From DATADD01 sp046262355 (GTDB lineage: Bacteria > Actinomycetota > CADDZG01 > WHSQ01), in NCBI GenBank assembly GCA_046262355.1, contig JBHEMX010000045.1, positions 1 through 34,338 on the forward strand: a stretch of DNA of 34,338 nt, given 5' to 3'. Positions 23,394 through 30,858 of the stretch are shown here, piece after piece (position 1 is the first letter of the stretch; the number at the start of each line of letters is the position of its first letter). The notes under the pieces were generated by a model. That model worked only from the letters and a program-made list of their open reading frames with translations. It was not told where the DNA came from and made no database searches. A program made the translations under genes and the position numbers.

Positions 23394-24854
23394 TCACGAT
23401 TCGGACAGGTCCTTCCCCTTGGCCTCAGCCTCCTCGATGCCACCGACCATGTAGAAGGCCTGCTCGGGGAGATGGTCGTATTCGCCTTCGGCGAGCGCTT
23501 TGAAGGACTGGATCGTCTCTTCCACCGCCGTGTACTTACCCGCTATGCCGGTGAACTGCTCGGCCACGAACATCGGCTGGCTCAAGAAACGCTGGATCTT
23601 GCGGGCCCGCTGGACCGTGATCTTGTCCTCTTCGGAGAGCTCGTCGATCCCGAGGATCGCGATGATGTCCTGGAGGTCCTTGTAGCGCTGCAGGATCTGC
23701 TGCACCGTCTGGGCAACGTCGTAGTGCTCGTCGCCGACGTAGCGGGGGTCGAGGATCCGAGACGTGGAGTCGAGCGGGTCGACGGCCGGATAGATGCCGA
23801 GCTCCGAGATCGGTCTGGACAGCACCGTTGTCGCATCGAGGTGAGCGAACGTCGTGTGCGGCGCCGGATCGGTGATGTCGTCGGCGGGCACGTAGATCGC
23901 CTGCAGCGAAGTGATCGAGCGTCCCTTGGTCGAGGTGATCCGCTCCTGTAGATCGCCCATCTCCTCCGACAGGGTGGGCTGATAACCCACCGCCGAGGGC
24001 ATGCGGCCCAACAGCGTGGAGACCTCGGACCCGGCCTGCACGAACCGAAAGATGTTGTCGATGAACAACAGCACGTCCTGGTGCTCCTCGTCGCGGAAGT
24101 ACTCGGCGATGGTTAGCGCCGAAAGCGCGACGCGCAGCCGCACACCCGGGGGCTCGTCCATCTGCCCGAAGATGAGGGCCGTCTTCTCGAGGACGCCCGA
24201 CTCCTTCATCTCGAGCCAGAGGTCGTTGCCCTCGCGCGTTCTCTCGCCGACCCCCGCGAACACCGACACGCCGCCGTGCTGTTCGGCGACGCGATAGATC
24301 ATCTCCTGGATCATGACCGTCTTGCCGACGCCCGCGCCCCCGAACATGCCGATCTTCCCGCCCTGGACGTAGGGCTCGAGAAGGTCGATGACCTTGATGC
24401 CGGTTTCGAACATCTCGACCTTCGGCTCGAGGTCCTCGAACTTGGGAGCGCTGCGGTGGATCGGCCACCGCTTGACGTCGTCGGGGAGCTCGGAGCCGTC
24501 GACCGGCTCGCCCAGGACGTTGTAGACGTGGCCGAGCACGGCGGCGCCCACCGGCACGCTGATGGCAGCCCCGGTGTTGACCACTCTCGAGCCGCGCACG
24601 ATGCCGTCGATCGCCTTCATGCATACGGCCTTCACTATCGATTCACCGACGTGCTGAGCGACCTCGGCCGTGATGACGTCGGTCTCGCCCCCGAGGGTGC
24701 GCTCGATCTGCAGCGCGTAGCCGATCTCGGGCAGATGTTCCGGAGGGAACTCGACCTGGATCACGGGCCCCGTGACGCTCACTATGCGACCGTCGACGTA
24801 ACCCTCATCGGAACGCTTGTCTTCGGTGGTGACCCTCTCCTCGGTTACCGCCAT
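23394..24854 (-). CDS. atpD: ATP synthase beta subunit
   Basis: Catalytic F1 subunit that makes ATP from ADP and phosphate. 486 residues. Walker A is GGAGVGKT, the catalytic Glu is in the GERTREGND segment, Walker B is VLLFIDNIFRF, and the catalytic-loop DDITDPAPHTTFAHLDA and DELSEEDK (DELSEED motif) are intact. ATG start at 24854 with AGGAGG about 7 nt upstream. The N-terminus has a short charged extension of about 20 residues before the beta-barrel. Confidence 0.98.
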   Translation of the reverse strand: MAVTEERVTTEDKRSDEGYVDGRIVSVTGPVIQVEFPPEHLPEIGYALQIERTLGGETDVITAEVAQHVGESIVKAVCMKAIDGIVRGSRVVNTGAAISVPVGAAVLGHVYNVLGEPVDGSELPDDVKRWPIHRSAPKFEDLEPKVEMFETGIKVIDLLEPYVQGGKIGMFGGAGVGKTVMIQEMIYRVAEQHGGVSVFAGVGERTREGNDLWLEMKESGVLEKTALIFGQMDEPPGVRLRVALSALTIAEYFRDEEHQDVLLFIDNIFRFVQAGSEVSTLLGRMPSAVGYQPTLSEEMGDLQERITSTKGRSITSLQAIYVPADDITDPAPHTTFAHLDATTVLSRPISELGIYPAVDPLDSTSRILDPRYVGDEHYDVAQTVQQILQRYKDLQDIIAILGIDELSEEDKITVQRARKIQRFLSQPMFVAEQFTGIAGKYTAVEETIQSFKALAEGEYDHLPEQAFYMVGGIEEAEAKGKDLSES

Positions 24855-24898
24855 TCCGCTTCCTCCTGATTCGTCTGCACGTCTCTCGCGACTCCTCC

Positions 24899-25801
24899 CT
24901 ATCGGCTCGAACCGCCGCCTGCGTTCGCTCCCAGCGCCTCCGCGCCGCCCACGACCTCCATGATCTCGGTCGTGATCTCCGCCTGGCGAGCCTGGTTGTA
25001 GTTGCGGGTCAGGTCTTCGATCAGTTCCTCTGCGTTGTCCGTCGCGGCCTTCATCGCCCTGCGGCGCGCCGCATGCTCGGATGCGGCCGATTCGAGCATG
25101 CCCTGCAAGATGAGTCCCTCGACATAACGAGGGACGAGCAGGTCGAGGATGTCCTCCGGGCCGGGCTCGAACTCGTACTGGGCGCCGCCGGTGCGCTCGT
25201 CATCCTCGTCACCCTCGATCTCCTCGCGCGGGAGCGGAACGAGCTGCACCACCGTGGGCCGCTGCACGAGCATCGAATGGAACTTGGTGTAGGCGAGCCG
25301 GACCTGATCTACCTCCCCCTCCGAGAACGCTTTCATCGCCGCCGTCGCCGCCGCGCGCGCGTCATCGATGCTCGGTTGCTCGGAAACGCCGGTCCACGAG
25401 TCCTCGAACTCGTGACCCCGGAACTTGAAGTAGCTCACCGCTTTCTTGCCGATGAGGTAGAGCCGGGTGTCCTTGCCGTGCTCGCGCATGTCGCGCTCCG
25501 CCGCCCGGATGACGTTCGAGTTGTAGGCCCCGGCGAGCCCTCGGTCCGAGGACACCACGATCATCCCGACCGACGAGACGTCGTCGCGACCCGTGAGCAG
25601 AGGGTGATCGAGGCTCGTCGAGGTCCGGGCGACAGACGCCATGAGGCGCCGGATCGTGTCGGCGTAGGGACGCGCCGCAGCGACTCGCTGCTGCGCCTTG
25701 ATGATGCGGGACGACGCGATCAGCTCCATGGCGCTCGTGATCTTCTGCGTCGACTTGACGGAGTCGATCCGGCGCTTGAGCGAGCGGAGCTGCTGAGCCA
25801 C
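24899..25801 (-). CDS. atpG: ATP synthase gamma subunit
   Basis: Central rotor shaft of F1. 300 residues from GTG at 25801 (MAQQLRSLKRRIDSVKSTQKI), the conserved N-terminal helix; a longer reading to 25942 overlaps atpA out of frame. The conserved C-terminal helix has ARRRAMKAATDNAEELI and LTRNYNQARQAEITTEIMEVVGGAEAL is the family signature. An acidic insertion (EEIEGDEDDERTGG, about 200-213) sits in the central Rossmann-like part, where actinobacterial gamma subunits often carry loops. Confidence 0.96.
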   Translation of the reverse strand: MAQQLRSLKRRIDSVKSTQKITSAMELIASSRIIKAQQRVAAARPYADTIRRLMASVARTSTSLDHPLLTGRDDVSSVGMIVVSSDRGLAGAYNSNVIRAAERDMREHGKDTRLYLIGKKAVSYFKFRGHEFEDSWTGVSEQPSIDDARAAATAAMKAFSEGEVDQVRLAYTKFHSMLVQRPTVVQLVPLPREEIEGDEDDERTGGAQYEFEPGPEDILDLLVPRYVEGLILQGMLESAASEHAARRRAMKAATDNAEELIEDLTRNYNQARQAEITTEIMEVVGGAEALGANAGGGSSR

Positions 25802-25814
25802 TAGTGGGGCACCA

Positions 25815-27533
25815 TCACGCGCTGTCCTTCGCTTGCGCCTGCTCGTCACCCGTGTCCGTCTGCGACCCATGGTCGCCGGGGCTCTCCTGTGCCCCGGCGT
25901 CGCCGCCCTCCGCAGCCGGGGTGCTCGATGCCTCGGGAACACCCTCCTCAGCCGCCACGGTCTCGACCGTGCCGACGCGGTCCGCGAAGCTCGCCTTGAA
26001 GTCCTCGACCGCGCCCTTCAGCTTCTCGAGAGTGTCATCCTCGAGCTTGCCGGTGTCGCGGATCGCGTCTCGCACGTCGGAAGCCCGGGTCTTCACATGT
26101 TCGATCAGGCCGTTCTCGAACTCCTGGACGTTCTCCAGAGGCAGGTCGTCGAGGTAGCCGTTGGTGACCGCGTAGATCGAGATGACCTGGTCCTCCATCG
26201 CATAGGGCGTGTACTGCTTCTGCTTCAGCACCTCCACGACCCTGGCACCGCGGTCCAGCTGCGCCTGGCTCGCCTTGTCGAGGTCTGAGCCGAACTCCGC
26301 GAAGGCCTCGAGCTCGCGGTATTGGGCGAGGTCGAGGCGCAGGCGACCTGCTACCTGCTTCATGGCCTTGGTCTGGGCGTTGCCCCCGACGCGCGACACC
26401 GAGATGCCCACGTTGATCGCGGGCCTCACCCCGGAGAAGAAGAGGTCGGTCTCGAGGAAGATCTGACCGTCGGTGATCGAGATCACGTTCGTGGGGATAT
26501 AGGCGGAGACATCTCCACCCTTGGTCTCGATGAGCGGGAGAGCGGTCAGCGAGCCGCCGCCGTTCTCGTCGGAGAGCTTCGCAGCGCGCTCGAGAAGCCG
26601 CGAATGCAGGTAGAAGACGTCACCCGGGTACGCCTCTCGACCGGGAGGGCGGCGCAACAACAGCGACAGCTGCCGGTAGGCGACGGCCTGCTTCGAGAGG
26701 TCGTCGTACACGATCAGCGCATCTTCTCCATTCTCCATCCAGTGCTGGCCCATGGCACAGCCCGCGTAGGGAGCGAGGTACTGGAACGGAGCCGGGTCCG
26801 ATGCCGCGGCGTTGACGACGACCGTGTACTCGAGGGCCCCGTAATCCTCCAGGGCGGCGACAACCTCGGCGACCGTGGACGCCTTCTGGCCGACGGCCAC
26901 GTAGATGCACTTCACCTGGTCGTCGGTGCCCCAGTTCTGGCGCTGGTTCATGATCGCATCGATCACGATGGCGGTCTTGCCCGTCTGACGATCCCCGATG
27001 ATGAGCTGGCGCTGGCCCCGCCCGATCGCGGTCATGGCGTCGATCGCCTTGATGCCGGTCTGCAGCGGTTCCTTCACCGGCTGGCGCGCCGTGACGCCCG
27101 GCGCCTGAACCTCCAACGGTCGTGTGTTGTCGGTGCGGATCGGACCCTTGCCGTCGAGTGGCTTGCCGAGCGCGTCGACGACGCGCCCGAGCAGCTCGTC
27201 GCCGACCTGCACGGAGAGGATCCGTCCCGAGCGCGTGACCGGGTCGCCTTCCTGGATGTGCTCGACCGAGCCGAGGACGACGCAACCTATGATGTCTTCC
27301 TCGAGGTTCATGGCGAGACCCACCGTGCCGCCCGCGAACTCGAGCATCTCGTTCGCCATGGCCTGGGGCAGCCCCGAGATGCGCGCGATCCCATCGCCCA
27401 CCTCCTCGACCCGCCCCACCTCCTCGCGCTCGAGCGTCGGCTTGAAGTCCGTCACGTAGCTCTTGAGCACCGAGGAGATCTCGTCGGCGCTGATCGTGAG
27501 GGCGTCCCCGCCCGTCCTGCTCTCCGTTGCCAC
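25815..27533 (-). CDS. atpA: ATP synthase alpha subunit with long C-terminal tail
   Basis: Non-catalytic F1 nucleotide-binding subunit. 572 residues, longer than the usual 505-550. Walker A GDRQTGKT, the ALIVYDDLSKQAVAYRQ region and the arginine-finger segment SVSRVGGNAQ are intact. After about residue 515 a tail of some 55 residues follows that is rich in Glu, Gly, Ala, Asp and Gln and looks disordered. Mycobacterial AtpA has a shorter C-terminal extension that suppresses ATP hydrolysis, so a related role is possible. GTG start at 27533 overlaps the atpH stop by one base. Confidence 0.97.
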   Translation of the reverse strand: MATESRTGGDALTISADEISSVLKSYVTDFKPTLEREEVGRVEEVGDGIARISGLPQAMANEMLEFAGGTVGLAMNLEEDIIGCVVLGSVEHIQEGDPVTRSGRILSVQVGDELLGRVVDALGKPLDGKGPIRTDNTRPLEVQAPGVTARQPVKEPLQTGIKAIDAMTAIGRGQRQLIIGDRQTGKTAIVIDAIMNQRQNWGTDDQVKCIYVAVGQKASTVAEVVAALEDYGALEYTVVVNAAASDPAPFQYLAPYAGCAMGQHWMENGEDALIVYDDLSKQAVAYRQLSLLLRRPPGREAYPGDVFYLHSRLLERAAKLSDENGGGSLTALPLIETKGGDVSAYIPTNVISITDGQIFLETDLFFSGVRPAINVGISVSRVGGNAQTKAMKQVAGRLRLDLAQYRELEAFAEFGSDLDKASQAQLDRGARVVEVLKQKQYTPYAMEDQVISIYAVTNGYLDDLPLENVQEFENGLIEHVKTRASDVRDAIRDTGKLEDDTLEKLKGAVEDFKASFADRVGTVETVAAEEGVPEASSTPAAEGGDAGAQESPGDHGSQTDTGDEQAQAKDSA

Positions 27534-28069
27534 TATCGCCTCACCTGCTCCTTCAGCTGCTCCAAACGATGTCTCACGGTCCCATCGATGACGGTGTCGC
27601 CGATCTGAGCCACGACGCCGCCGATCACCGAGGGGTCGACGATGACCTTGAGCTCGACCTTCTTGCCGGTCGACTTCTCCAGGGCGCGCGTGAGCTCGTC
27701 TCTCTGCTCCTGGTCGAGCGGGATAGCGGTGCGGACCTCGGCCAGAACCGAGTTGCGCGCCTCGGCCGCGAGCGTGGTGAGCTCCTCGAGGATCTGCGGA
27801 AGCTGGCGCGCCCGACCCTGGCTCACGATGAAGGAAAGCAGCCCGAGCGTATGCGGCGAGACCTTCTCACTCAGCAGCTCGTCGAGGACCTTGACCCTCT
27901 GCGCCCTGTCGATGGCGCGATCTTCCAGCGCCTGCTTCAGCTCGTAGTTCGAGTCTACGAGCTTGCCGAAGCGATAGAGCTCGTCCTCGACTCGATCGAG
28001 CTCTCCCTCGGCGCGCACGACGTTGAACAGCGCCTCTGCGTACCCATGAACGAGCTCGTCGGTAGCCAT
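27533..28069 (-). CDS. atpH: ATP synthase delta subunit
   Basis: Joins the top of F1 to the peripheral stalk. 178 residues, the standard stand-alone size, unlike the fused b-delta protein of mycobacteria. The N-terminal six-helix domain (about 1-105) has VHGYAEALFNV and the C-terminal part has ELKVIVDPSVIGGVVAQIGDTVIDGTVRHRL, the OSCP/delta signature. It starts 5 nt after the atpF stop. Confidence 0.96.
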   Translation of the reverse strand: MATDELVHGYAEALFNVVRAEGELDRVEDELYRFGKLVDSNYELKQALEDRAIDRAQRVKVLDELLSEKVSPHTLGLLSFIVSQGRARQLPQILEELTTLAAEARNSVLAEVRTAIPLDQEQRDELTRALEKSTGKKVELKVIVDPSVIGGVVAQIGDTVIDGTVRHRLEQLKEQVRR

Positions 28070-28074
28070 AACGG

Positions 28075-28638
28075 TTAAGAGGTGCTCCCGTTGCCGCTCA
28101 TGCCCGAGACCTCTTTGATGTAGGCGTCGACGAGCTCACGCTGCGTTTTGCCGTCCAACGAGCGCCCGACGACCTTCTCGGCGAGGTCGATGGACATGTC
28201 GGCGATCTGTCCCTGCAGCTCCTGGACCGTGCGATTGCGCTCCGCCTCGATCTGCTCGCGCGCTCGCGCAACGACGCCCTCGGCGTCCTTCTCGGCGCGC
28301 GCGATGAGGTCGCGGCGCACGTCCTCTGCCTGCTGGCGCGAGTCCTCGATGACCCGGTTGGCCTCGGCGCGGGCGTCCGCCAGCTGCTTCTTGTAGTCGT
28401 CCAGCAGGCCCTGGGCGTCGCTCTTTGCCTTCTCAGTCTCCTCGAGCGCGTTCTGGATCGTTGTCTCGCGCGCCTGCACCGCCTCGCGCAGCCTGGGAAA
28501 GGCGAAGCGGGAGAGCAGGTAGGCGACGACCGCGAAGCAGATCGCTCCCCAGATGAGCTCCTCGGTCGCGGGCAGGATCAGGTCGAGACCGGACGGCTCT
28601 GCCTCGGCCGCCAGCAACCACACGGTTACGTCTGCCAT
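28075..28638 (-). CDS. atpF: ATP synthase subunit b
   Basis: Peripheral stalk of the membrane sector. 187 residues. One membrane helix at about 28-48 (LIWGAICFAVVAYLLSRF) and then a very long charged helix that dimerises as a coiled coil (about 52-165) with Ala-rich heptads (EDSRQQAEDVRRDLIARAEK). The C-terminal end VDAYIKEVSGM contacts delta. It lies 12 nt after the atpE stop. Confidence 0.96.
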   Translation of the reverse strand: MADVTVWLLAAEAEPSGLDLILPATEELIWGAICFAVVAYLLSRFAFPRLREAVQARETTIQNALEETEKAKSDAQGLLDDYKKQLADARAEANRVIEDSRQQAEDVRRDLIARAEKDAEGVVARAREQIEAERNRTVQELQGQIADMSIDLAEKVVGRSLDGKTQRELVDAYIKEVSGMSGNGSTS

Positions 28639-28650
28639 GTCCGCTCCCCT

Positions 28651-28911
28651 CTAGAGGATGAAGGCGAGGACGAAGCCAATCAGCGCCAGCGCCTCGATCA
28701 GCGCGAAGCCGAGGAACATCGTCGTGCGGATCTGTCCTGCCATCTCCGGCTGGCGCGCCGTCGCCTGGATCGCGCTCGAGAACACGAGCCCGATGCCGAC
28801 GCCCGGACCTATCGCGGCGAGCCCGTACACGAGCCCGTGCGCGAGCGCTTCGAGCCCCGCGTCGGTGAGGCCGCCGCCCTCCTGAGCCAGCTGCAGAACA
28901 GCATCTGTCAT
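28651..28911 (-). CDS. atpE: ATP synthase subunit c
   Basis: Rotor-ring subunit that carries the coupling ion. 86 residues, two membrane helices joined by the polar loop ATARQPEMAGQ. The ion-binding carboxylate is Glu73 in ALIEALALIGF. The residues that mark Na+-type rings (a Gln in helix 1 and Ser/Thr after the Glu) are not seen, so the ring is probably H+-coupled. ATG at 28911 with a strong AAGGAGGG just upstream, as expected for the most highly produced subunit. Confidence 0.97.
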   Translation of the reverse strand: MTDAVLQLAQEGGGLTDAGLEALAHGLVYGLAAIGPGVGIGLVFSSAIQATARQPEMAGQIRTTMFLGFALIEALALIGFVLAFIL

Positions 28912-28930
28912 GGGTCCCTCCTTCTTCCCT

Positions 28931-29764
28931 TTAGCGAGCGCTCGCCGTGGCGAGGCCTTCTGTCTCGTATTCCGTCTCTCCGTGCCTCGTCTCGACCTCG
29001 GCGTCCGCCTCACCGTGGCCGTGTAGCGCCTCGGCTATGTAGAAGGCGGTGAGCATCGTGAAGATGTAGGCCTGGATGCCGATGATCAGCATCTCGAAGA
29101 CGATGAGCACCGAACCCACGACCGCGGTGAGGATGCCGAGTGGGAGCGTGATATCGAGCGTCACGAACTCCGCGCTGAAGAGGAAGAAGATCGTCAAGAG
29201 CACGTGGCCGGCCATCATGTTCGCAAGCAATCGAATGGCAAGCGTCAGCGGCCGGATGAAGAAAACCGAGAAGAGTTCGATCAGGGCAAGCAGGGGTTTG
29301 ATGGGCACCGGTACGCCGGGCGGGAACAAGGTGTCCTTGAAGTACTTCCACCCGCCCTGATGCCTTATCCCGACGACGTTGAAGACGACGTAGCTGAGCA
29401 AGGCCAGCGCCGCAGGGATCGCCATGCGCGAGGTCACAGGAAAATTCACGCCCGGAACGATCTCGAGCAGGTTCATGAAGAAGATGAAGTAGAAGAGAGA
29501 CGCCAGGTAGCTCGCGTAGCGCGGCCCGTCCTTGGGGCCGATGACGTCGATGGCGATGCTGTTGCGGACGAACAGATACGCCGTCTCCGCGAGGTTTTGC
29601 GTCCCCTTGGGAACGAGCGCCTTGCGGCGCGCTCCGGCGAAGAAGAACAGGAGGCAGACCGCGGACGCGAGGAACATGAGCAGCACGACGCGGTTGACGG
29701 CGAACGGCGTGCCCTCGAGGAAGATCGGGTCCCAGAAGAAGAGGTGGTTTACATCCAACTCCAT
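28931..29764 (-). CDS. atpB: ATP synthase subunit a
   Basis: Stator membrane subunit that forms the proton half-channels. 277 residues with about six membrane helices. The essential Arg lies in LTLAIRLLANMMAGH, and the family end IGIQAYIFTMLTAFYIAEAL is present. The C-terminal 25 residues after that are polar and acidic with several His and Glu, an extension beyond the usual end. It follows the atpI-like gene by 3 nt. Confidence 0.97.
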   Translation of the reverse strand: MELDVNHLFFWDPIFLEGTPFAVNRVVLLMFLASAVCLLFFFAGARRKALVPKGTQNLAETAYLFVRNSIAIDVIGPKDGPRYASYLASLFYFIFFMNLLEIVPGVNFPVTSRMAIPAALALLSYVVFNVVGIRHQGGWKYFKDTLFPPGVPVPIKPLLALIELFSVFFIRPLTLAIRLLANMMAGHVLLTIFFLFSAEFVTLDITLPLGILTAVVGSVLIVFEMLIIGIQAYIFTMLTAFYIAEALHGHGEADAEVETRHGETEYETEGLATASAR

Positions 29765-29767
29765 CGA

Positions 29768-30175
29768 TCAGCTCCCTACCTTGACTCCGTCGTCATGTGT
29801 CGACGGACTCTTGACCGGATACGCGCGCGCGGCCTCCCACGTGACCAGCACCAGGTGTGTGCCGATGAGCGTCAGCCCCGCAACGGGGAAGGAGACGAGG
29901 TCCAGGGCTTGCAGCGCGAGCGTGCTGCCCGTGAGGAGCCCGAGCCCCGCCCCGAACGCGACCATCGCCGCGGCGAGCAGCAGCTGGGGGTTGTTGTCGG
30001 CGACGCCGCCGATGATGCGCCCGGCGAGCCACAGGTTTGCGAGTGCCATGACAAGGCCCACGGCGCTCGAGACGGCTGCCTCCGCGCCTCCCCAAGCCCA
30101 CAGGATCGCGACCACGGCCGGCGCCGCGAACAGCCCCATGCGGATCATGCGGTGGACCATGCGAAGCTCGATCAC
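29768..30175 (-). CDS. atpI: AtpI-like membrane protein of the ATP synthase operon
   Basis: 135 residues with about four membrane helices (for example MGLFAAPAVVAILWAWGG and LLAAAMVAFGAGLGLLTG), matching the size and place of AtpI/Uncl proteins, which help assemble the c-ring. Sequence conservation in this family is weak, so the assignment rests mostly on position directly before atpB. GTG start at 30175 overlaps the upstream stop as GTGA. Confidence 0.8.
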   Translation of the reverse strand: MIELRMVHRMIRMGLFAAPAVVAILWAWGGAEAAVSSAVGLVMALANLWLAGRIIGGVADNNPQLLLAAAMVAFGAGLGLLTGSTLALQALDLVSFPVAGLTLIGTHLVLVTWEAARAYPVKSPSTHDDGVKVGS

Positions 30176-30432
30176 TCCAGTCCCCTCCGTGTTGCGTAGT
30201 ACACGACGAAGACGCCGGCGACCCAGCCGGCGATGGCCCCGATGACCTGCGCCCAAGGCTCGGTGCCGATAACGCCGTCGATCCAGCGCCCGGCGAACCA
30301 GAACACCAGGACGACGAACACGAACCCGAGGGCCACCGAGAGCCCGTAGGAAGCCTGGGACATGCCCTTGCCCATGGCCGCGCCGGACGACTGAGTTTGG
30401 GACCTTGTGGCCGGCGGTGGCTGTCTGCTCAA
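30172..30432 (-). CDS. AtpZ-like (ATP synthase gene 1 family) membrane protein
   Basis: 86 residues, two membrane helices: about 30-48 (LSVALGFVFVVLVFWFAG) and about 62-80 (VIGAIAGWVAGVFVVYYA), separated by RWIDGVIGTEPW, the pattern of AtpZ/AtpQ-family proteins that open many atp operons and with AtpI may supply Mg2+ or assist Fo assembly. A later ATG at 30375 would give a shorter product. It is the first gene after the Rex-like operator and candidate promoter. Confidence 0.82.
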   Translation of the reverse strand: MSRQPPPATRSQTQSSGAAMGKGMSQASYGLSVALGFVFVVLVFWFAGRWIDGVIGTEPWAQVIGAIAGWVAGVFVVYYATRRGLE

Positions 30433-30518
30433 GCGGAATCGCCCTTTGTCGGTTCATTCCTCGGTGCCCGGACCTCGGGCTATCCACTTTCCACCCATTT
30501 CGGGCGGTGGAAGGCGGG

Positions 30519-30524
30519 AGTCTA
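30519..30524 (-). promoter_or_regulatory. Candidate -10 box of the atp operon promoter
   Basis: TAGACT on the minus strand fits the actinobacterial TAnnnT consensus. A TTCACA that could act as -35 lies 15 nt upstream, inside the Rex-like operator, which is a slightly short spacing. The first atp gene starts about 87 nt downstream. Confidence 0.45.
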
Positions 30525-30538
30525 CCCCATGGCCGCGC

Positions 30539-30556
30539 TTGTGAATTCTTTCACAA
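30539..30556. promoter_or_regulatory. Rex-type operator upstream of the atp operon
   Basis: TTGTGAATTCTTTCACAA is a perfect inverted repeat, TTGTGAA / TTCACAA around four bases, in an otherwise GC-rich gap. It matches the known binding site of Rex, the NADH/NAD+-sensing repressor of Gram-positive bacteria. It overlaps the presumed -35 region of the atp promoter, where a bound repressor would block RNA polymerase. Regulation by Rex is inferred; the rex gene is not in this window. Confidence 0.75.
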
Positions 30557-30652
30557 AGCCCAGCAGGAGCGCAACCGAAGGCCGGAGCTCCCGCGGACCC
30601 CAGTTACGAGGGCCGCCCGACGGACGCCTGCACTTGACCGGGTGACCGGGTG

Positions 30653-30708
30653 CGTTCTCCTTGCGATCGGGCGCCGGGTGTGTGTCAGCACACAACCTCG
30701 CCCGGCGC
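30653..30708. repeat. Hairpin repeat R2, copy 1
   Basis: Begins CGTTCTCCTTGCGATCG and contains GCGCCGGG (30671-30678) pairing perfectly with CCCGGCGC (30701-30708); inside the loop GTGTG-TCAG-CACAC forms a second small stem. It matches copy 2 at 30763-30819 over its whole length with a few changes, 110 bp away in the same orientation. Confidence 0.75.
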
Positions 30709-30762
30709 CCGCCCCGGGAGCCGGAGAAGGGCCCGCCGAAGACCCCGAGGGAACCGAGATGT

Positions 30763-30819
30763 CGTTCTCCTTGCGATCGAGCACGCCGGGCGTGTCTCAG
30801 CGCAACAACCTCGCCCGGC
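30763..30819. repeat. Hairpin repeat R2, copy 2
   Basis: Begins CGTTCTCCTTGCGATCG like copy 1. The stem GCCGGGCG (30785-30792) pairs with CGCCCGGC (30812-30819). The stem bases differ from copy 1 but pairing is kept, which suggests that the hairpin itself matters. The shared AACCTCGCCCGG end is identical in both copies. Confidence 0.75.
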
Positions 30820-30858
30820 CCCATCCGGCGCGCCCGACGGCGCCGTCCCGGCGCGCCG

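Larger units (their letters stand above)
30433..30858. other. wecA-atp intergenic region: atp promoter, Rex-like operator and R2 repeats
   Basis: This 426-nt gap has two parts. The half near the atp operon (30433-30560) holds the candidate promoter and the Rex-like inverted repeat. The half near wecA (30650-30820) holds two hairpin repeats of family R2. Short reading frames exist on both strands, but none has a convincing start, family match or coding bias beyond that imposed by high GC. Confidence 0.6.

Noticed and set aside
28651..28911. Na+-dependent ATP synthase c-ring
   Set aside because: The Glu73 context (IEALAL) lacks the Ser/Thr and helix-1 Gln that coordinate Na+.
30521..30824. Minus-strand protein of about 100 residues between wecA and atp
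   Set aside because: It spans both R2 hairpins and the spacer, ends beside the Rex-like operator, and has no motif or ribosome site.
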